A DNA stretch of 64,000 nt from Adiantum capillus-veneris. Its lineage: Eukaryota > Streptophyta > Polypodiopsida > Polypodiales > Pteridaceae. The notes below the pieces were generated by a model. That model was given only the letters and a program-made list of their open reading frames with translations, had not been told where the DNA came from and searched no databases. Numbering within the stretch: the stretch's first letter is position 1; every line of letters starts with the position of its first letter. Location: NCBI GenBank assembly GCA_014529385.2, contig CM043953.1:71525372-71589371 (forward strand), read 5' to 3'. The position numbers were made by a program, and so were the translations under genes. Of this stretch, positions 45,433-56,625 are shown piece after piece.

Positions 45433-45489
45433 TCTTCTTCTTCGGATTAGAAGACTAAATGGGAACAGTATTTGCCCCGCAGGTAGTAG

Positions 45490-46606
45490 AGTGCTGTTTC
45501 CAGAGGATCCGAGTTGTGGGCATCTGTGGGAGGACTTGCGTCATAGACCCTGACCCAGCAGCTCTTGAGACTGGACACTGGAGGCTATGGGCTTGGGAGT
45601 GTTGTCCACTGGCACGAGTACAGTGGGATCCTGGTGAGTGGCTATGGAGGGACCCTTTCTCTTCTGCAGACCGCCTAGGAGTCCCCTTCTTTCAGTACAC
45701 TGTTCGCCTTGGACGTCATATACTTGCAGCACAGAGAGAGGCCCGCCCCGCTGCAACACGTCATTGGCAAGAGGAGGGCCTCACAGTCGAGTTCTTGGCA
45801 GCCTTTTGGCAGAGGCTGTGTGACTCCAGACAGTCGAGGCGCGTCACTTTGTTCCAGTGGATGGTTGCACACAGAGCCACAGCAGTACAGAGCTGGCTTG
45901 TGCATAGTGGTCTCTCGGTCGCATGTGCAGCCTGTGACCAGTTGGTGGAGAGTCAACGTCACTGTCTTTGGGACTGTCCCGCGGCCCAGTAGGTGTGGCT
46001 ACGAGTTCTTCGGCTGATGCCTGTCCTCTCCACGGCTCGACAGTACACTTGGGGGGCAGCGGCTTGGTCCGTTTGAGCTATCTTCCACCAGCAGGATGAT
46101 AGTGATGCAGGAGGGGCGACCTATACTCCAGCCTGCTACAGAGGAGTGGTGCAGTGAGAGAGAGGAGTGTTGGGAGCTCATCAGTGGCCTAGCTCTTTGG
46201 TTCATTAGGCGGGCCCGCTGTTTTTGCATCTTTGAGGCTCGCCGTGTGGCACCAGCAGAGAGTGTTCGTGACTTGTGGCTAGAGCCGATCCATACTCTCA
46301 GAGGACAGCTTGAGGGACTACAGGGCAGCTCCGAGCGCATGCGGGAGCGCCGCAAGGCTTTCCTTCGACTCTGGCGCCCTGGGCCTTTCTACACCATAGT
46401 CCAAGGGGTGCTCAGATGGCACTAGTGTCCACCTATGTGGCTCTTTCCTCCTCCCATCTCCTAATTTAGCCTCATTGTATATATGCTGTTTTTTCATTGG
46501 GAGAGTCTCCCCATCATGTAGCCTTCTCTTGCAGAGGTGGATGTAGCCCTATGGGCAGTTTTCAGTAACTAATAGAAGGATCTTTTTCTCTGGAAAAAAA
46601 AAAAAA
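45490..46606 (+). pseudogene. LINE 3' end with poly(A) inside element A
   Basis: The frame from about 45490 to 45989 shows FFQYTVRLGRHILAAQREAR, VTLFQWMVAHRATAVQSWL and C-AAC-DQLVESQRHCLWDC, the zf-RVT zinc-binding region that ends plant LINE ORF2. A second frame (46096-46422) adds a Leu/Arg-rich C-terminus ending LRLWRPGPFYTIVQG. Poly(A) of 14 at about 46592-46606 marks the 3' end. The left junction lies a few codons after WEQYLP of element A's integrase. One frame change and a stop separate the two parts. Confidence 0.8.
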
Positions 46607-46739
46607 GATTTTGTTGGAAGTAGATTTTTGAAAAAGTAGAGAAGGCATGGAAGGCCACCTAGCAGTTCAGAGGAGGAGAGCCCGTTCTTTTTTGACAATG
46701 ACCAAATCAACACGAAAACCAAGGAGTTGAAGTAAGGGA

Positions 46740-47140
46740 GTCAGGCCGTCAGTTTTTAGACAATTTTTTTTCAGGCTACCAGGACACCCATAGAGCCCTT
46801 GAGTTTGTGCAATAGTATGATGTCGCCTTCTTTAGAGAGCGTTTCTTAAAACATTCCAGGGAGCGACATGCGGCATCTTATTTGTAAGGAATGGTGCAGA
46901 TGAATATGTCATCTCGACTTGAGAATGCATGCCGGCTCATTGACTTATGCGACGGGGCAGGGTAGTATCAACCACAAAAAGGCAAGAGTCTGCCAGTGAA
47001 GAGAATGAATCAAAGGAACCGGATGATAGCTCATCACAGGATTTTGGAAAATAAGAGGGTTCCAACGAACTAAGGAAACCAGATGCAAGTTCATCAAAGG
47101 ATTTCAGAGAAAGAGGAATCAGATGATAGTGTGTCTTATG
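46740..47140 (+). pseudogene. Out-of-order gag-like block in element A
   Basis: Broken frames read like the capsid seen in element C: ALEFVQ-stop-YDVAFFRERF, KHSRERHAASYL, then Ser/Glu-rich repeats (EENESKEPDDSSSQDF). Gag sequence here, downstream of integrase, means rearrangement, or insertion of a fragment of a related copy, after the LINE. Confidence 0.45.
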
Positions 47141-47284
47141 GTTTTGATGATTGATTGTGACGTGCCAATGGACAGGGGAAGCGAAAGACGCTACCCGCAG
47201 GTCCGAGGGCATAAGGAAAGAAAGGAAAAAGGAAATCAGTTGGTAGATCATAACATTCCCCAGACCCAGGATAAGAATTTTTGA

Positions 47285-47850
47285 AGCCGACTAGTACATG
47301 AGGGACTTTGACTGCTTTTGCCATGGTCCGCGAGGCTTTAGCGAAATCTCAAGAACGACATAAGAGGGCACCAGATTGACATCGACGAGATTTGAAATTA
47401 AAGGAAGACGATAGGGTGCTCTTACGTTTTGAGAAGGCACGCCTAAGAAATCGAAAAGGAAAGGAGCGGCTTTTTCCAAAGCATAGCATGAGGTACTATG
47501 GCCCTTTCTAGATAAAGGAAAAGATAAATGATGTCTCCTTTCGACTCAAGCTGCCTGATACTTGGAAGATTCACAATGCATTCCCTGTAAGTCTTTTGAA
47601 ACCTTTTAAAGGTCATGTGCTCGATGATGGGGAGCTTGATGAGCAACTGGAAGTGAAAGAAAACGAGAAGATACTCGTTCCAAAACAGATTTTGGCACAC
47701 AAGGACAAAAAGATAAAAGGTAAAGCGACTAGGCGGTTCTTGGTTAAATTCAACAACTATCCTGCATTGGATGCGAAGTGGATGGAGGAGGATCTAGTAG
47801 ATACTCCTCAGATTTTGGAACTTTATCTTGAAGCATTCGGTTTAGCATAG
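47285..47850 (+). pseudogene. Element A integrase C-terminus and chromodomain
   Basis: FRLKLPDTWKIHNA-type junction followed by the clean frame 47596-47850: KPFKGHVLDDGELDEQLEV, ILVPKQILAHKDKK, RRFLVKFNNYPALDAKWMEE. It is the same chromodomain type as element C's (56329-56625), supporting one family for A and C. Confidence 0.75.
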
Positions 47851-48364
47851 TCTACTTAGATAGAACCCCGAATTCAGTGAGGGTGAATCTAGTGTAGGGG
47901 GTTTTCACAAGAGAGGAGTCACTCCAGTCTTTTGTCAATGAATTACTCCGATTTTGAATAGAGTCATTGATGTCCCCTTTGGTTTTCAGGGATACTAGTG
48001 GGCTGAGTAGTATTCTGTTGTATGACTTTATGACGGGAATTGCCGAAAATGAATATGACTGATTTGTACTTGACTTGTTTGAGTGCAGGAACTGAAAGAC
48101 AAAATGACTTAATCGGGCATCAGTGAGGTCCGGAATGGATCTAGATGTGGTTACTAAATACGTTGTCGATGGTCATGGTCTAAGATTTGGAATGGATTTT
48201 TCTGTGATTTGTCATGTGATGTCCTGAAATGTGACTCGTTTTGTACGGATGTGTTGTGTCTAGTGCGTCGGTACTAACATCATTGTCTACTACGACAATT
48301 TATAGCCTCTGTCTGTTTTGTAGGTGTAATAAAGGGCGATTACAATTCTTTCAAGAGGGGGATA
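47851..48364 (+). other. Element A 3' untranslated region
   Basis: No coding signal. Ends with the purine tract AAGAGGGGGATA directly before the LTR. Confidence 0.6.
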
Positions 48365-48886
48365 TGTCACGCTCTGGTGACGTGGCAGAGCCATCCGGAC
48401 ATACACACACACACAAACTGCTGACGTGGTAGCCACCGAAAAGTGCGCCGACAAGTTGACGTTTTCGCGTTTAGCGTTGACAGGTATTGACGTGGCAGAT
48501 AGTACGCACGTCCACTTTTTACGCTGACTGTGCGGATGTTCCGAGTTTTATGGACAACAGTACGAAATTCCGCTTTTTGTGGTGGTTGGTTTTTTACTGG
48601 CAGCTTTTGGGACAGTTTGTTTTTGAGATTACCTATTTTTGGGGGACGCAGAGTCTGAGAGCGAGTACCCGCGAGTGTTGTACTTTGCTCAAAGATTAAT
48701 ATAAAAAGAAACACCGAAAGGGGCGCTAGTCGTTGGGGGCAATACCTCTGGGCATGGAACTTTGCCAGGCCGTGTCGACTCTCTGTCTCTCTCTCTCTAT
48801 CTCTCTCTAAATTTGTGAAGTGTTTTGAAGTGAATTTGTGTTGTGTTGCGATAGAATCTTGACTTGGGGTATCCAAGTTTGTTACA
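48365..48886 (+). repeat. Element A 3' LTR
   Basis: Pairs with 33036-33603; clearly diverged, indicating an old insertion. Followed by ACAAT and then by the resumed copia gag. Confidence 0.85.
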
Positions 48887-49026
48887 ACAATCACCCTTCT
48901 TGGATAGTTATTTGCCATCCAGTTTCCATGAGAAAGTTCCATGCAATCATTTCTTATGAAGGCTAAAGTTTTTTATGATCAACAATCGGCTATGAAAAGT
49001 GCAATGACCAGTACTCAGTTAGCTAC
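48887..49026 (+). pseudogene. Copia gag remnant, right part
   Basis: Continuation of 32700-33035 after element A: LDSYLPSSFHEKVPCNHFL. It fades out before the LTR at 49027. Confidence 0.5.
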
Positions 49027-49638
49027 CGAGGGGCTAAAATCCTAGAAGTAGCAAAAGAAGAAGTTTTACCAACTTGCAGCCTATTTTTTAAAGAAGAGTT
49101 TCCATCAACTTATGGGATCTCGTCTGATGGGGCCCAAGTGACCTAAAGAGGGCGGGATCGACACACACGCGCGCGCACACACACAACGTAGATTGCGAAT
49201 GACGTGGCAGAGGTTGTACGGAAGACCATGATTTTGCGTTGGATTGCTGACGTGGCAGACAATACGGAATTCCTTGTTTTGCACTGTCTGTGCTGACGTG
49301 GCAGCTGTACGGATTTTCGCAAAACATGCTTCTTTTGAGTTTGAAGCTTTTACTACTTTTTATAGGCCAAGGCCCTTAAATATGAGCCAAGGGCTCATTC
49401 TCTGGGCTGTGTCTGCTTAAAGGTGCAAGGATTGGATTGGAGTTCCGACGTATTGAGTTCAAGCAATATAAGAAATACCGAAAGGGGCGCCAACGTTTGG
49501 GACCAATGCTCTCTTGGAGTGGAACCCCGCCACTCTCGTCTCGTGTCATACATCTCTTTTTGTTTAGTTATTATTTATGGTGCTTAAAGTTGCTCAGTAT
49601 GTTCTTTTCCGTTGACATGTGAGGCCCGCCTTGTAACA
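49027..49638 (+). repeat. Family E LTR, 5' truncated
   Basis: Matches the LTR at 50904-51612 from the GGGGC.TAAA.CCTA block onward; ends CCTTGTAACA. Contains a TATAAG-like box near 49468. Confidence 0.75.
49200..49303 (+). promoter_or_regulatory. Three perfect TGACGTGGCA sites
   Basis: At 49200-49209, 49248-49257 and 49294-49303, about 46-48 bp apart, each followed by G. Upstream of the TATA region in U3; bZIP-type ACGT elements. Confidence 0.6.
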
Positions 49639-49639
49639 A

Positions 49640-49651
49640 TGATATCAGAGC
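49640..49651 (+). other. Primer binding site of family E
   Basis: TGATATCAGAGC, one mismatch from the initiator-Met site, one base after the LTR. Confidence 0.75.
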
Positions 49652-50274
49652 TTCATGCGTATGCTTTTCTGAAAGCAAACGGATCCCACCAAAGAGTAGA
49701 CAGAGCAAGTTGGCGCTTCCAAAGTTCACTAAAGAATCTTTGTGTCCTGACCTCGGACTTGTTAGCCACTCCCACCCTTACCTCATCACGCATCGGGCGC
49801 TTTCGTCTTCATTGCTCTGTCCTACAGGGCATAAGCCGCAAGGAACCTAAGACATGGCATTTATGGATTCAGCAAAATACTTGCAGTTTCTCCTTGACAA
49901 GCTTCACGATATTCTTTTGCGGCATCCTCAACGGAATCTCCTGATGCTGCAAAGTTTTCAACAGTCTTTGTTGCAGTTTCGGAACCAAACCATCACCATG
50001 ATGCAGAAGAGCAAGCCAGCCATCCTCAAAGTTCGGTTTTTCGAACAAAACCCTGAATGAACTCTCTAGTTGTTTAATAGTTAGATACTTTTGAATACTG
50101 TTTGATAGAAAGTATTGTTTGAAACTTGTTTGAAATGGATGCTATTTGTTTTAAACCTGTCTTGGTGTCAATTTGAATTGTTTGACTTTGGTTTTAATAT
50201 TGGATTCAATGATTGGTAATTTTTACTCTCGGGTTGAGTAGTGAGAAATGATGTTTGAGAATGCGCGTTCATAC

Positions 50275-50570
50275 TCATGGTCGGACCCTTGTGGTTATTT
50301 GCGGGGGGATTATTGAATGATTGAAAAGTGTCGTTTTTACTCATGGCCCGGACCTGCATGGTTATTTACAGGGGGAGTATTAAGAAGTCTGAGCAGTCGT
50401 TACTCTCAGCACCTCCAAACGACGCAAGCTGCGGTTTGGAAGGCGTTTGGTTGTAAAAGATCTCTATATCTCATGGGCCGGACCTTTTTAGGTTATTTGC
50501 AGTCAGGAGTGATGAGGGAGTCGTTGAACAGCTCATGGCCCGAACCTGGATGGGTATTTGCGGGGGGAGT
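50275..50570 (+). repeat. ~65-bp modular repeat with G-tracts
   Basis: The module CTCATGGCCCGGACCT..ATGGTTATTTGCGGGGGGAGT starts at 50275, 50340, 50470 and 50532, with a degenerate unit near 50400, so the period is about 65 bp. Versions recur at about 53170-53430 and, inverted, at 55030-55140 and 61660-61800. Each ends in a purine/G run resembling the polypurine tract near the LTR (50896-50903). Confidence 0.7.
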
Positions 50571-50660
50571 GTTCATCGGTGACTTTATGTTTCTATGCCT
50601 TGTAACATGCATATGCGAGCATTTGTGTTGCATTGTGATGTGCCACCTCGAATATTCCTT

Positions 50661-50798
50661 ATTGGATGAGATACTTCTGGGAAGTCAACGACCCAAGATA
50701 TTAAGAGTTCCAATTTGGAATGAGACTTCTCATTGGATGAGATTCTTCTGGGAAGCCAACGACCTAGAAAATCAAGAGTTCTGATTTGGAATGAGAAA
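50661..50798 (+). repeat. Tandem duplication (about 70 bp) in the family E interior
   Basis: ATTGGATGAGAT.CTTCTGGG units at 50661 and 50732; the same pair occurs at 53513/53584 and inverted at about 54807-54955. Confidence 0.85.
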
Positions 50799-50903
50799 AC
50801 TGATTGTCCCTCGGAATGACCCTATGAAATTTTTGACCTAACTTGAGCTGTTTTGAAGATATATTGTAATCGCGGACGATTACTTTTTTTCAAGAACGGG
50901 GGA

Positions 50904-51612
50904 TGTCACAAACTACTGACGTGCCAAGCCACTGAAGAACGGAGCCAACCTGCAGGTCCCGGCTAAAGGGCCTAAACCCTAAGTGAAGAAGCAGTAGCAA
51001 CAAAAGAAGTCTTACTGACTTTCAAAGTCTTGCCGAGTGGCCTATTTTTTAAAGAAGTTCTTCCACCAACTTTTTGGGATCCCGTCTTTCGATGTGGTCC
51101 AGAGGACATTACGGCATTAAAATAAAGGTGGACCCTCACACACACGCAACCAGCTGATGACATGGTAGAGAACTACAGATATCTAGATTTTGCGTTGGCC
51201 TGTTGGCGTTGCAGATTGTACGGATTTTCGGATTTGCACCGGCCTGCTGATGTGGAAGAGCTGTATGGATTTCAGCTTTTGGGCATCTTCTTTTGAGCCA
51301 GTTGCTTTTGAGTTTCAAGCTTTTCATGTAAACTGTTTTTCAAGGCCAAGGGGCCTTTAAATGAGTGCAAAGGGCCCAGTCTCTGGCACGCTTTTGTGAG
51401 GAGGTGCAACGAGTACCGGCATTGTATTGAGTTCAAGTAATATAAAGAAATACCGAAAGGGACGCCAAGGTTTGGGGCCAGTACTCTCTGGGGTGGAATT
51501 CCACCACGTCGTGTGACGTGTCCTCTCTCTTTCAATTCAGTAGTTATTGAAGTGCGAAAAGTCTGTTCAATCTATTCTTTTCCATTGGCACGTGGTGCCA
51601 CCCCTTGTGACA
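50904..51612 (+). repeat. Family E LTR (complete)
   Basis: TGTCACAAACTACTGACG... to ...CCTTGTGACA, 709 bp. It serves as the middle LTR of the three-LTR array. Confidence 0.8.
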
Positions 51613-52372
51613 TGCAGCGGAAGTGAATGATGGTGTATGGCTCAAGATTAGTGATCAGTGGGTGCTCAAGGTTCTTTTTCTTAATGGAAGGGAGAGCCTT
51701 CCTTGACTTAACGAGAGAATGTGTAATGACTGAAACAAGAGTGGAATGCAAACTGTGAGGGAGTGCAAGAGAGTGGTAGAGAGAGAGAGAGAAAAGACGA
51801 CACCAGATGGGGTCTCAAACCACCTCCCAAGGGCACCCGTCTCTATTGCTATAGAGGTATTTGCTTTAGATTGCACAAAGTCTGGTACAATGCTTCTAAA
51901 TGCTGAGGTACTTGATGATGACTATGTCGACGACGACGATGACGATGTCGACCACGACGACAATGTCTGAGCTCTTGATGCCTGTGCTCCTGTTCATTGC
52001 TTGTCTCTAGCGCCAAGGGACTCCTTTTATATGCACTTGCAACTAGGTCAAGCAAGCATCCTGAAGGCTCCACGATTTTAATTGACAAAATAATAAAGTC
52101 ACTTATTGGGTAAATGACTTAATAAGCGGTGGCTCACATGCTATCGCAACACTGGGTTCAAGCGATGGGAAATGCTCATGCTGGGTACTGGCTACTGATG
52201 CTAATGATCTTGGGTTGTGCAATCAGAGGGTATGCTACTACTCTTAAGTGCTTGGACATGCACGGCCTGCGCACAGGCTCACAAGTTTGTTAGAACACTT
52301 CCTAGGCTTCCTAAACCCTAGAACTAGGAACAGCTTGTCCACGTACACATAGGGTTAGATGTGCACGTGACA
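51613..52372 (-). repeat. Diverged solo LTR related to element B
   Basis: Inverse of the element B LTR: TGCAGCGGAA near 51613 matches its end and ...CCACGTACACATAGGGTTAG...CACGTGACA (to 52372) its start. Intermediate blocks (CTCAAGATTAGTGATC, AATAAAGTCACTTATT) also match. No interior is attached. It is much more diverged than B's own LTR pair. Confidence 0.65.
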
Positions 52373-53035
52373 TTGAGAGTCTCTCGAAGGTCAACACAAA
52401 GGTCTCGTTTGATGTCTCAACAACGAGACACCTTATGACAGGAAGGCCGATGCTTTGGATGCTTTCAAACAGGGCATAATCATTCTGGTTGTCCCCATCG
52501 CTTTGATAGACCAATAGAGTCGACGTCCGCGTGGACAGAATCCCAAGACCATCGGTTGGCAGAATCCCTAGACCATCTTCAGCGAAACGAGCTAAACCGA
52601 CTGTTGGATTTGTACATGACATCTATGGCATACGTCTTGAAAGTACAAATGAATTGTGTTGAGCATATGGGAAAGTTAGCGGTTTCAAAGCCCTTATTTT
52701 CTTTGACGCAGGAGCTATTGAAAACTTCATCCATCCAGAATTCCTGAAGCAGATGGACTTTGATTAAGATCCGCAGGGTGGCGAAATCGACTAACTGGTC
52801 ACATCAGAAGGTGGTACTTCTCATTGGTGCCCTTCCAGTGACCATCCAAGGATATCACTGTAAAGTTGATTTTCACATCGTGAAATTGGGCAACCGGGAC
52901 GTTCTCTTGGGCATGCCTTGGCATGACAAGAATGACGCGACACTTTAGATCTGGAACCGCAAAATTACCGTGATGCAAAAGGACAAGCGTGTCGTCCTCA
53001 AAGTTCGGGTGTTTGAACAAAAACTTGAATGAATT
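52373..53035 (+). pseudogene. Family E gag-protease remnant
   Basis: A retropepsin across frames: ALIFFDAGAIENFIHPEFL (catalytic Asp codon at 52705-52707), then VVLLIGALPVTIQGYHCKVD, LGNRDVLLGMPWHDK, ending KDKRVVLKVRVFEQKLE at about 53032. The equivalent end in the first copy is at about 50010-50057. Stops near 52764 and 52946. RT and integrase do not follow, so pol ends at the protease in this family's copies. Confidence 0.65.
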
Positions 53036-53754
53036 ATCTAGTTGTTTTAAATACTTTTGAACTTTGTTTGAGGACTTATTGTTGGAATTTGGTTGAAACG
53101 GATAGTATTTGTTTTAAACCTGTCGTGGTGCTGAGTTGAATTGTTTGACTCTGGTTTTAATATTGGTTTCAATGCTTGGTGATTTACTCCCGGGTGGAGT
53201 GAGAAATGTTGTTTTGGTATTCTCTGAACCTCGGAACCGTAATGTTTGGGGAGCGTGCTGGAAAACCTCCAAAAGACACAGGTTGTGGTCTAGGGGACGT
53301 TTGGTTGTAAAAGGCCTCTATATCTCCCGGCCCAAACCTCTTTAGGTTATGCGAGAGGAGTGATGAGAAGGTCGTTGAACAACTCATGGCCAAACCTCGA
53401 TGGTTATTTGTGGGGGGAGTGTTCATCGGCGACTTTATGTTTTTGTGTCTTGTAACACGCATATGTGAGCATTTGTGTTGCATTGTGATGTGCCAACCGC
53501 CTAATACACCTTATTGGATGAGATTTTTCTGGGAAACCAGCGACCCACAATATCAAGAGCTCCAATTTGGAATGAGACTCCTTATTGGATGAGGTTTTTT
53601 TGGGAGGCCAATGACCCAAGATATCAAGAGCTCCAATTTGGAATGAGAAAACTCATTGTCCCTCGGAACGAATCTCGGAATTTTTGAGCTAACTTGAGTT
53701 GTTTTGCAGATATACAATAATCACGGACGATTACTTTATTTTAAGAAGGGGAGA

Positions 53755-54009
53755 TGTCACATACTGCTGACACGTTAAGCCACTGAAGAACGGAGCCAAC
53801 CTACACATCCCGATCGAGGGGCCTAAACCCTAGCAACAACAAAGAAGGAGCAAGAGAAGAAGTTTCACCAACTTGCAAACTCTTGACGAGTGGCCTATTT
53901 TTTAAGGAAGAGTTCCCACCAACTTACGGGACCCCGTCCAAGTGACCTAAAGAGATTAAATAAAGTGGGACACACACACACACACAAAAAAAGCGTAAAT
54001 TGTGGATGA
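53755..54009 (+). repeat. Family E LTR, left part (split by element D)
   Basis: TGTCACATACTGCTGACACG... up to ...TGTGGATGA, continued at 63380 after D. Third LTR of the array. Confidence 0.8.
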
Positions 54010-54708
54010 TGTCACAAGACGGGTACCACCTGCCAATAGAAAAGAACAGAGTGAATAGACTTTTAGCACTTAAATAACAACTGAACTGAAAAAGATAGGG
54101 AGAGCATGTGCGACACGAAGTGGTGGAATTCCACACCAGAGAGTATTGGCCCCAAACCTTGGCGTCCCTTTCAATATTTCTTTATATTACTTGAACTCAG
54201 TACAATGCCGGTACTCGCGCTCTGCACCTTCTCACCGAAGCGTGCCAGAGAATGAGCCCTTTGTATATATTTAAAGGCCCTTGGCCTATGAAAAGCAGCT
54301 TACATGAAAAGCCTTCAAACTCAAAAGCATCTGGTCCAAAAGCTGGCGTTGAAAATCAATCAGTGTAAATCACGGAAATCTGTACAGTGCCATGTCAGCA
54401 CCTGTAAGCGCAAAACGCGAAAATCCGTACAATCTTCCATGTCATCATCTTCTGCGCAAGTTAGCTCGTGTGTATGTGCGTTGGTCCTGCTTTATTTTGA
54501 TATCTTTAGTTCACTTGGGCTCCATCGGATGGGGCCCCATAAGTTGGCGAGAACTCTTCTTTAAAAATAGGCCACTCGGCAAGACTTGGCAAGTTGGTAA
54601 AACTTCTTCTAATGCTTCTGCTTCTTCACTTAGGGTTTAGGCCCTTCGCCTAGGATTTGCAGGTTGGCTCTATTCTTCAGTGGCTTGCCACGTCAGCAGT
54701 TTGTGACA
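54010..54708 (-). repeat. Element D LTR (3' in element sense)
   Basis: Pairs with 62565-63379; its end GCCACGTCAGCAGTTTGTGA is the inverse of the family E LTR start. Confidence 0.85.
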
Positions 54709-55204
54709 TCCCCCCTTCTTGAAAGAAAGTAATTGTCCACGATTACAGCATATCTGCAAAACAACTCAAGTTAGTGCAAAAATTTCATTCTGAGGGACGA
54801 TCAGTTTTCTCATTCCAAATTTGAACTCTTGATTTCTTGGGTCGTTGACTTCCCAAAAGAATCTCATCCAATAAGGAGTATCATTCTAGATCGGAACTCT
54901 TGATATCTTGGGTCGTTGACTTTCCAGAAGTATCTCATCCAAAAAGAAAATTCAGTGGTTGGCACATCACAATGCAACATGAATGCTCACATATGCATGT
55001 TACAAGACATAGAAACATAAAGTCGCCGATGAACACTCCCCTCGCAAGTAACCATCCAGGTCGAGGCCATGAGCTCTTCAACGACTCCCTCATCACTTCT
55101 CCCGCAAATAACCTAAAAAGGTCCGGGCCATGAGATATAGAGGCCTTTTACAACCAAACGTCCCCCAAATTGTAGCCTACGTCGTTTGGAGGTGCTGAGA
55201 GTAA

Positions 55205-55722
55205 TGTAACAGACTTGGACACTCCAAGTCAAGAATCAACCGCGACAGCACCAAATAACCACATCAAAACAATTCACAGATCACAATGGATTTGCACTGG
55301 CCCGACGGAGTTCCGTGCCTAGAGATATTGGCCCCAAAGACTGGCGCCCCTTTAGGTATTTCTTTTTATATTAATGAGTTCAAAGTACAAGAGACTGGAT
55401 CGGGACTCACTCTCAAACTCTGCGTCCAGATGCTCTGAGAGTTGAAGCCCTCACCACGTATTTAAAGGTACAAGGGATGCCCAAAAGCAGAGCCCCAAAA
55501 ACTTTTAAAATAAAAAGCATCAGTTCTCTCTCTCTCTTAGAGAGTCTTTAAAAAAAAAAAAAGCAAGTTCTCTCTCTTTTTCATAGCATGGAGAAAAAGC
55601 AAGATTCGCGTCCCTCATCATTAAAAATAAAAATAAAAAAAAGACCTCCGCGATTTTTGGAAATTAGGGTTTTTGGCAGAAATTAGGGTTTTTGTTGTCC
55701 GCCACGTCATCACTTTGTGACA
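55205..55722 (-). repeat. Element C LTR (3' in element sense)
   Basis: TGTAACAGACTTGGACAC... to ...CACTTTGTGACA. Contains A-rich and CTCTCT stretches that vary between the two copies. Confidence 0.92.
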
Positions 55723-56328
55723 TACCCCTCTCTTGAAAGCATTGTAATCGACCGTGATGACGCCTGCAAAACCGACAAAAGCCATAAACCGTCTTAACAG
55801 ACACTGACTCTTAGTACCTACGTACTAAGAACACACATCTAGCACATGTACAAAATCGACAGTCACATCACACAACATCATAGGACATCACCAGACATCA
55901 CAGGACATCACATGACATTCAACATTCATTGGGATCTTAGACCATGATTTATCGGCAATGTAGCTAGCAATCACATCTAGGTCCAATCGGGACCTCATCG
56001 ATGTCAGATTGACTAACACCTATTGCAACCATGTCTATTCGAGATCAAGTAGACCAAAATGCTGCAGTCATTTCGGCTACCAGTTCTTGCACTCACAAAA
56101 AGTCAAGAACAAATCAGTATCATTATCAGGAATTCCATTTCATAAAGTCATCCAGCAGAATACTGTCAGCTCTCAGTATCCCTGAAGCTCAAAGAGACAT
56201 CAGTGACTTTAGTATCAAAATCAAGGCATCTGTTGACAAAGGAGCGGAGTAACTCCCCTCTTGTGCATTCCACTGCACCAGATCTTCGGCCAAGCTGAAT
56301 TTCTGGGTTCTGTTTGGAGTAGACTATG
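55723..56328 (-). other. Element C 3' untranslated region
   Basis: No supported gene on minus. Contains direct copies of CACATGACAT-type words near 55865-55915. Confidence 0.6.
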
Positions 56329-56625
56329 CTAAACCAAAACATCGAGGTAAAGTTTCACAATCCGAGGAGTATCTGCTAGGTCCTCCTCCATCCACTTCGC
56401 ATCAAATGCAGGAAAGTTCTTGAACTTAACCAAGAACCGTCTTCGGACTTTACCTTTCTTCGTATCGTTATGTGCCAAAATTTGTTCAGGAACAAGGATC
56501 TCCTCGTTTTCTTCCACTTGGGGTTGCTCATCAGGCTCCCCATCATCAGGCACATCACCCTTAACAGGTTTCAAGAGACTCACATGCAATGCATTGTGAA
56601 TCCTCCAAGTATCTGGCAGTTTCAA
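56329..56625 (-). pseudogene. Element C integrase C-terminus with chromodomain
   Basis: 98 codons: KLPDTWRIHNALHVSLLKPV, then an acidic Glu/Pro-rich linker and a chromodomain, ILVPEQILAHNDTKK...RRRFLVKFKNFPAFDAKWME. Intact within this frame, but separated from the core by frameshifts near 56650-56950. Chromovirus hallmark. Confidence 0.82.

Larger units (their letters stand above)
33036..48886 (+). mobile_element. Ty3/gypsy chromovirus-type element A, nested
   Basis: LTRs at 33036-33603 and 48365-48886 (TGTCAC...; the 3' copy ends TTGTTACA). The flanks read GCAAT and ACAAT, a 5-bp duplication with one change. Primer site at 33605-33616. Pol remnants are protease, RT, RNase H, integrase and a chromodomain, all close relatives of element C. 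It inserted into a copia gag and was later invaded by element B (at 36541) and by a LINE tail (about 45490). Internal RT sequence is missing and a gag-like block sits out of order at 46740-47140, so it is also rearranged. Confidence 0.85.
49027..51612 (+). mobile_element. Family E Ty3-like element, internally deleted
   Basis: A 5'-truncated LTR (49027-49638), primer site, about 1.25 kb of interior and a full LTR (50904-51612), all on plus. The interior keeps only leader, a short protease-end frame and repeated 3' modules; there is no RT, RNase H or integrase. It shares LTR and interior with 52373-53755 and, inverted, with element D. Confidence 0.75.

Noticed and set aside
50661-50798. CRISPR-like direct repeats
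   Set aside because: Only two copies without spacer structure, within a plant retroelement interior.
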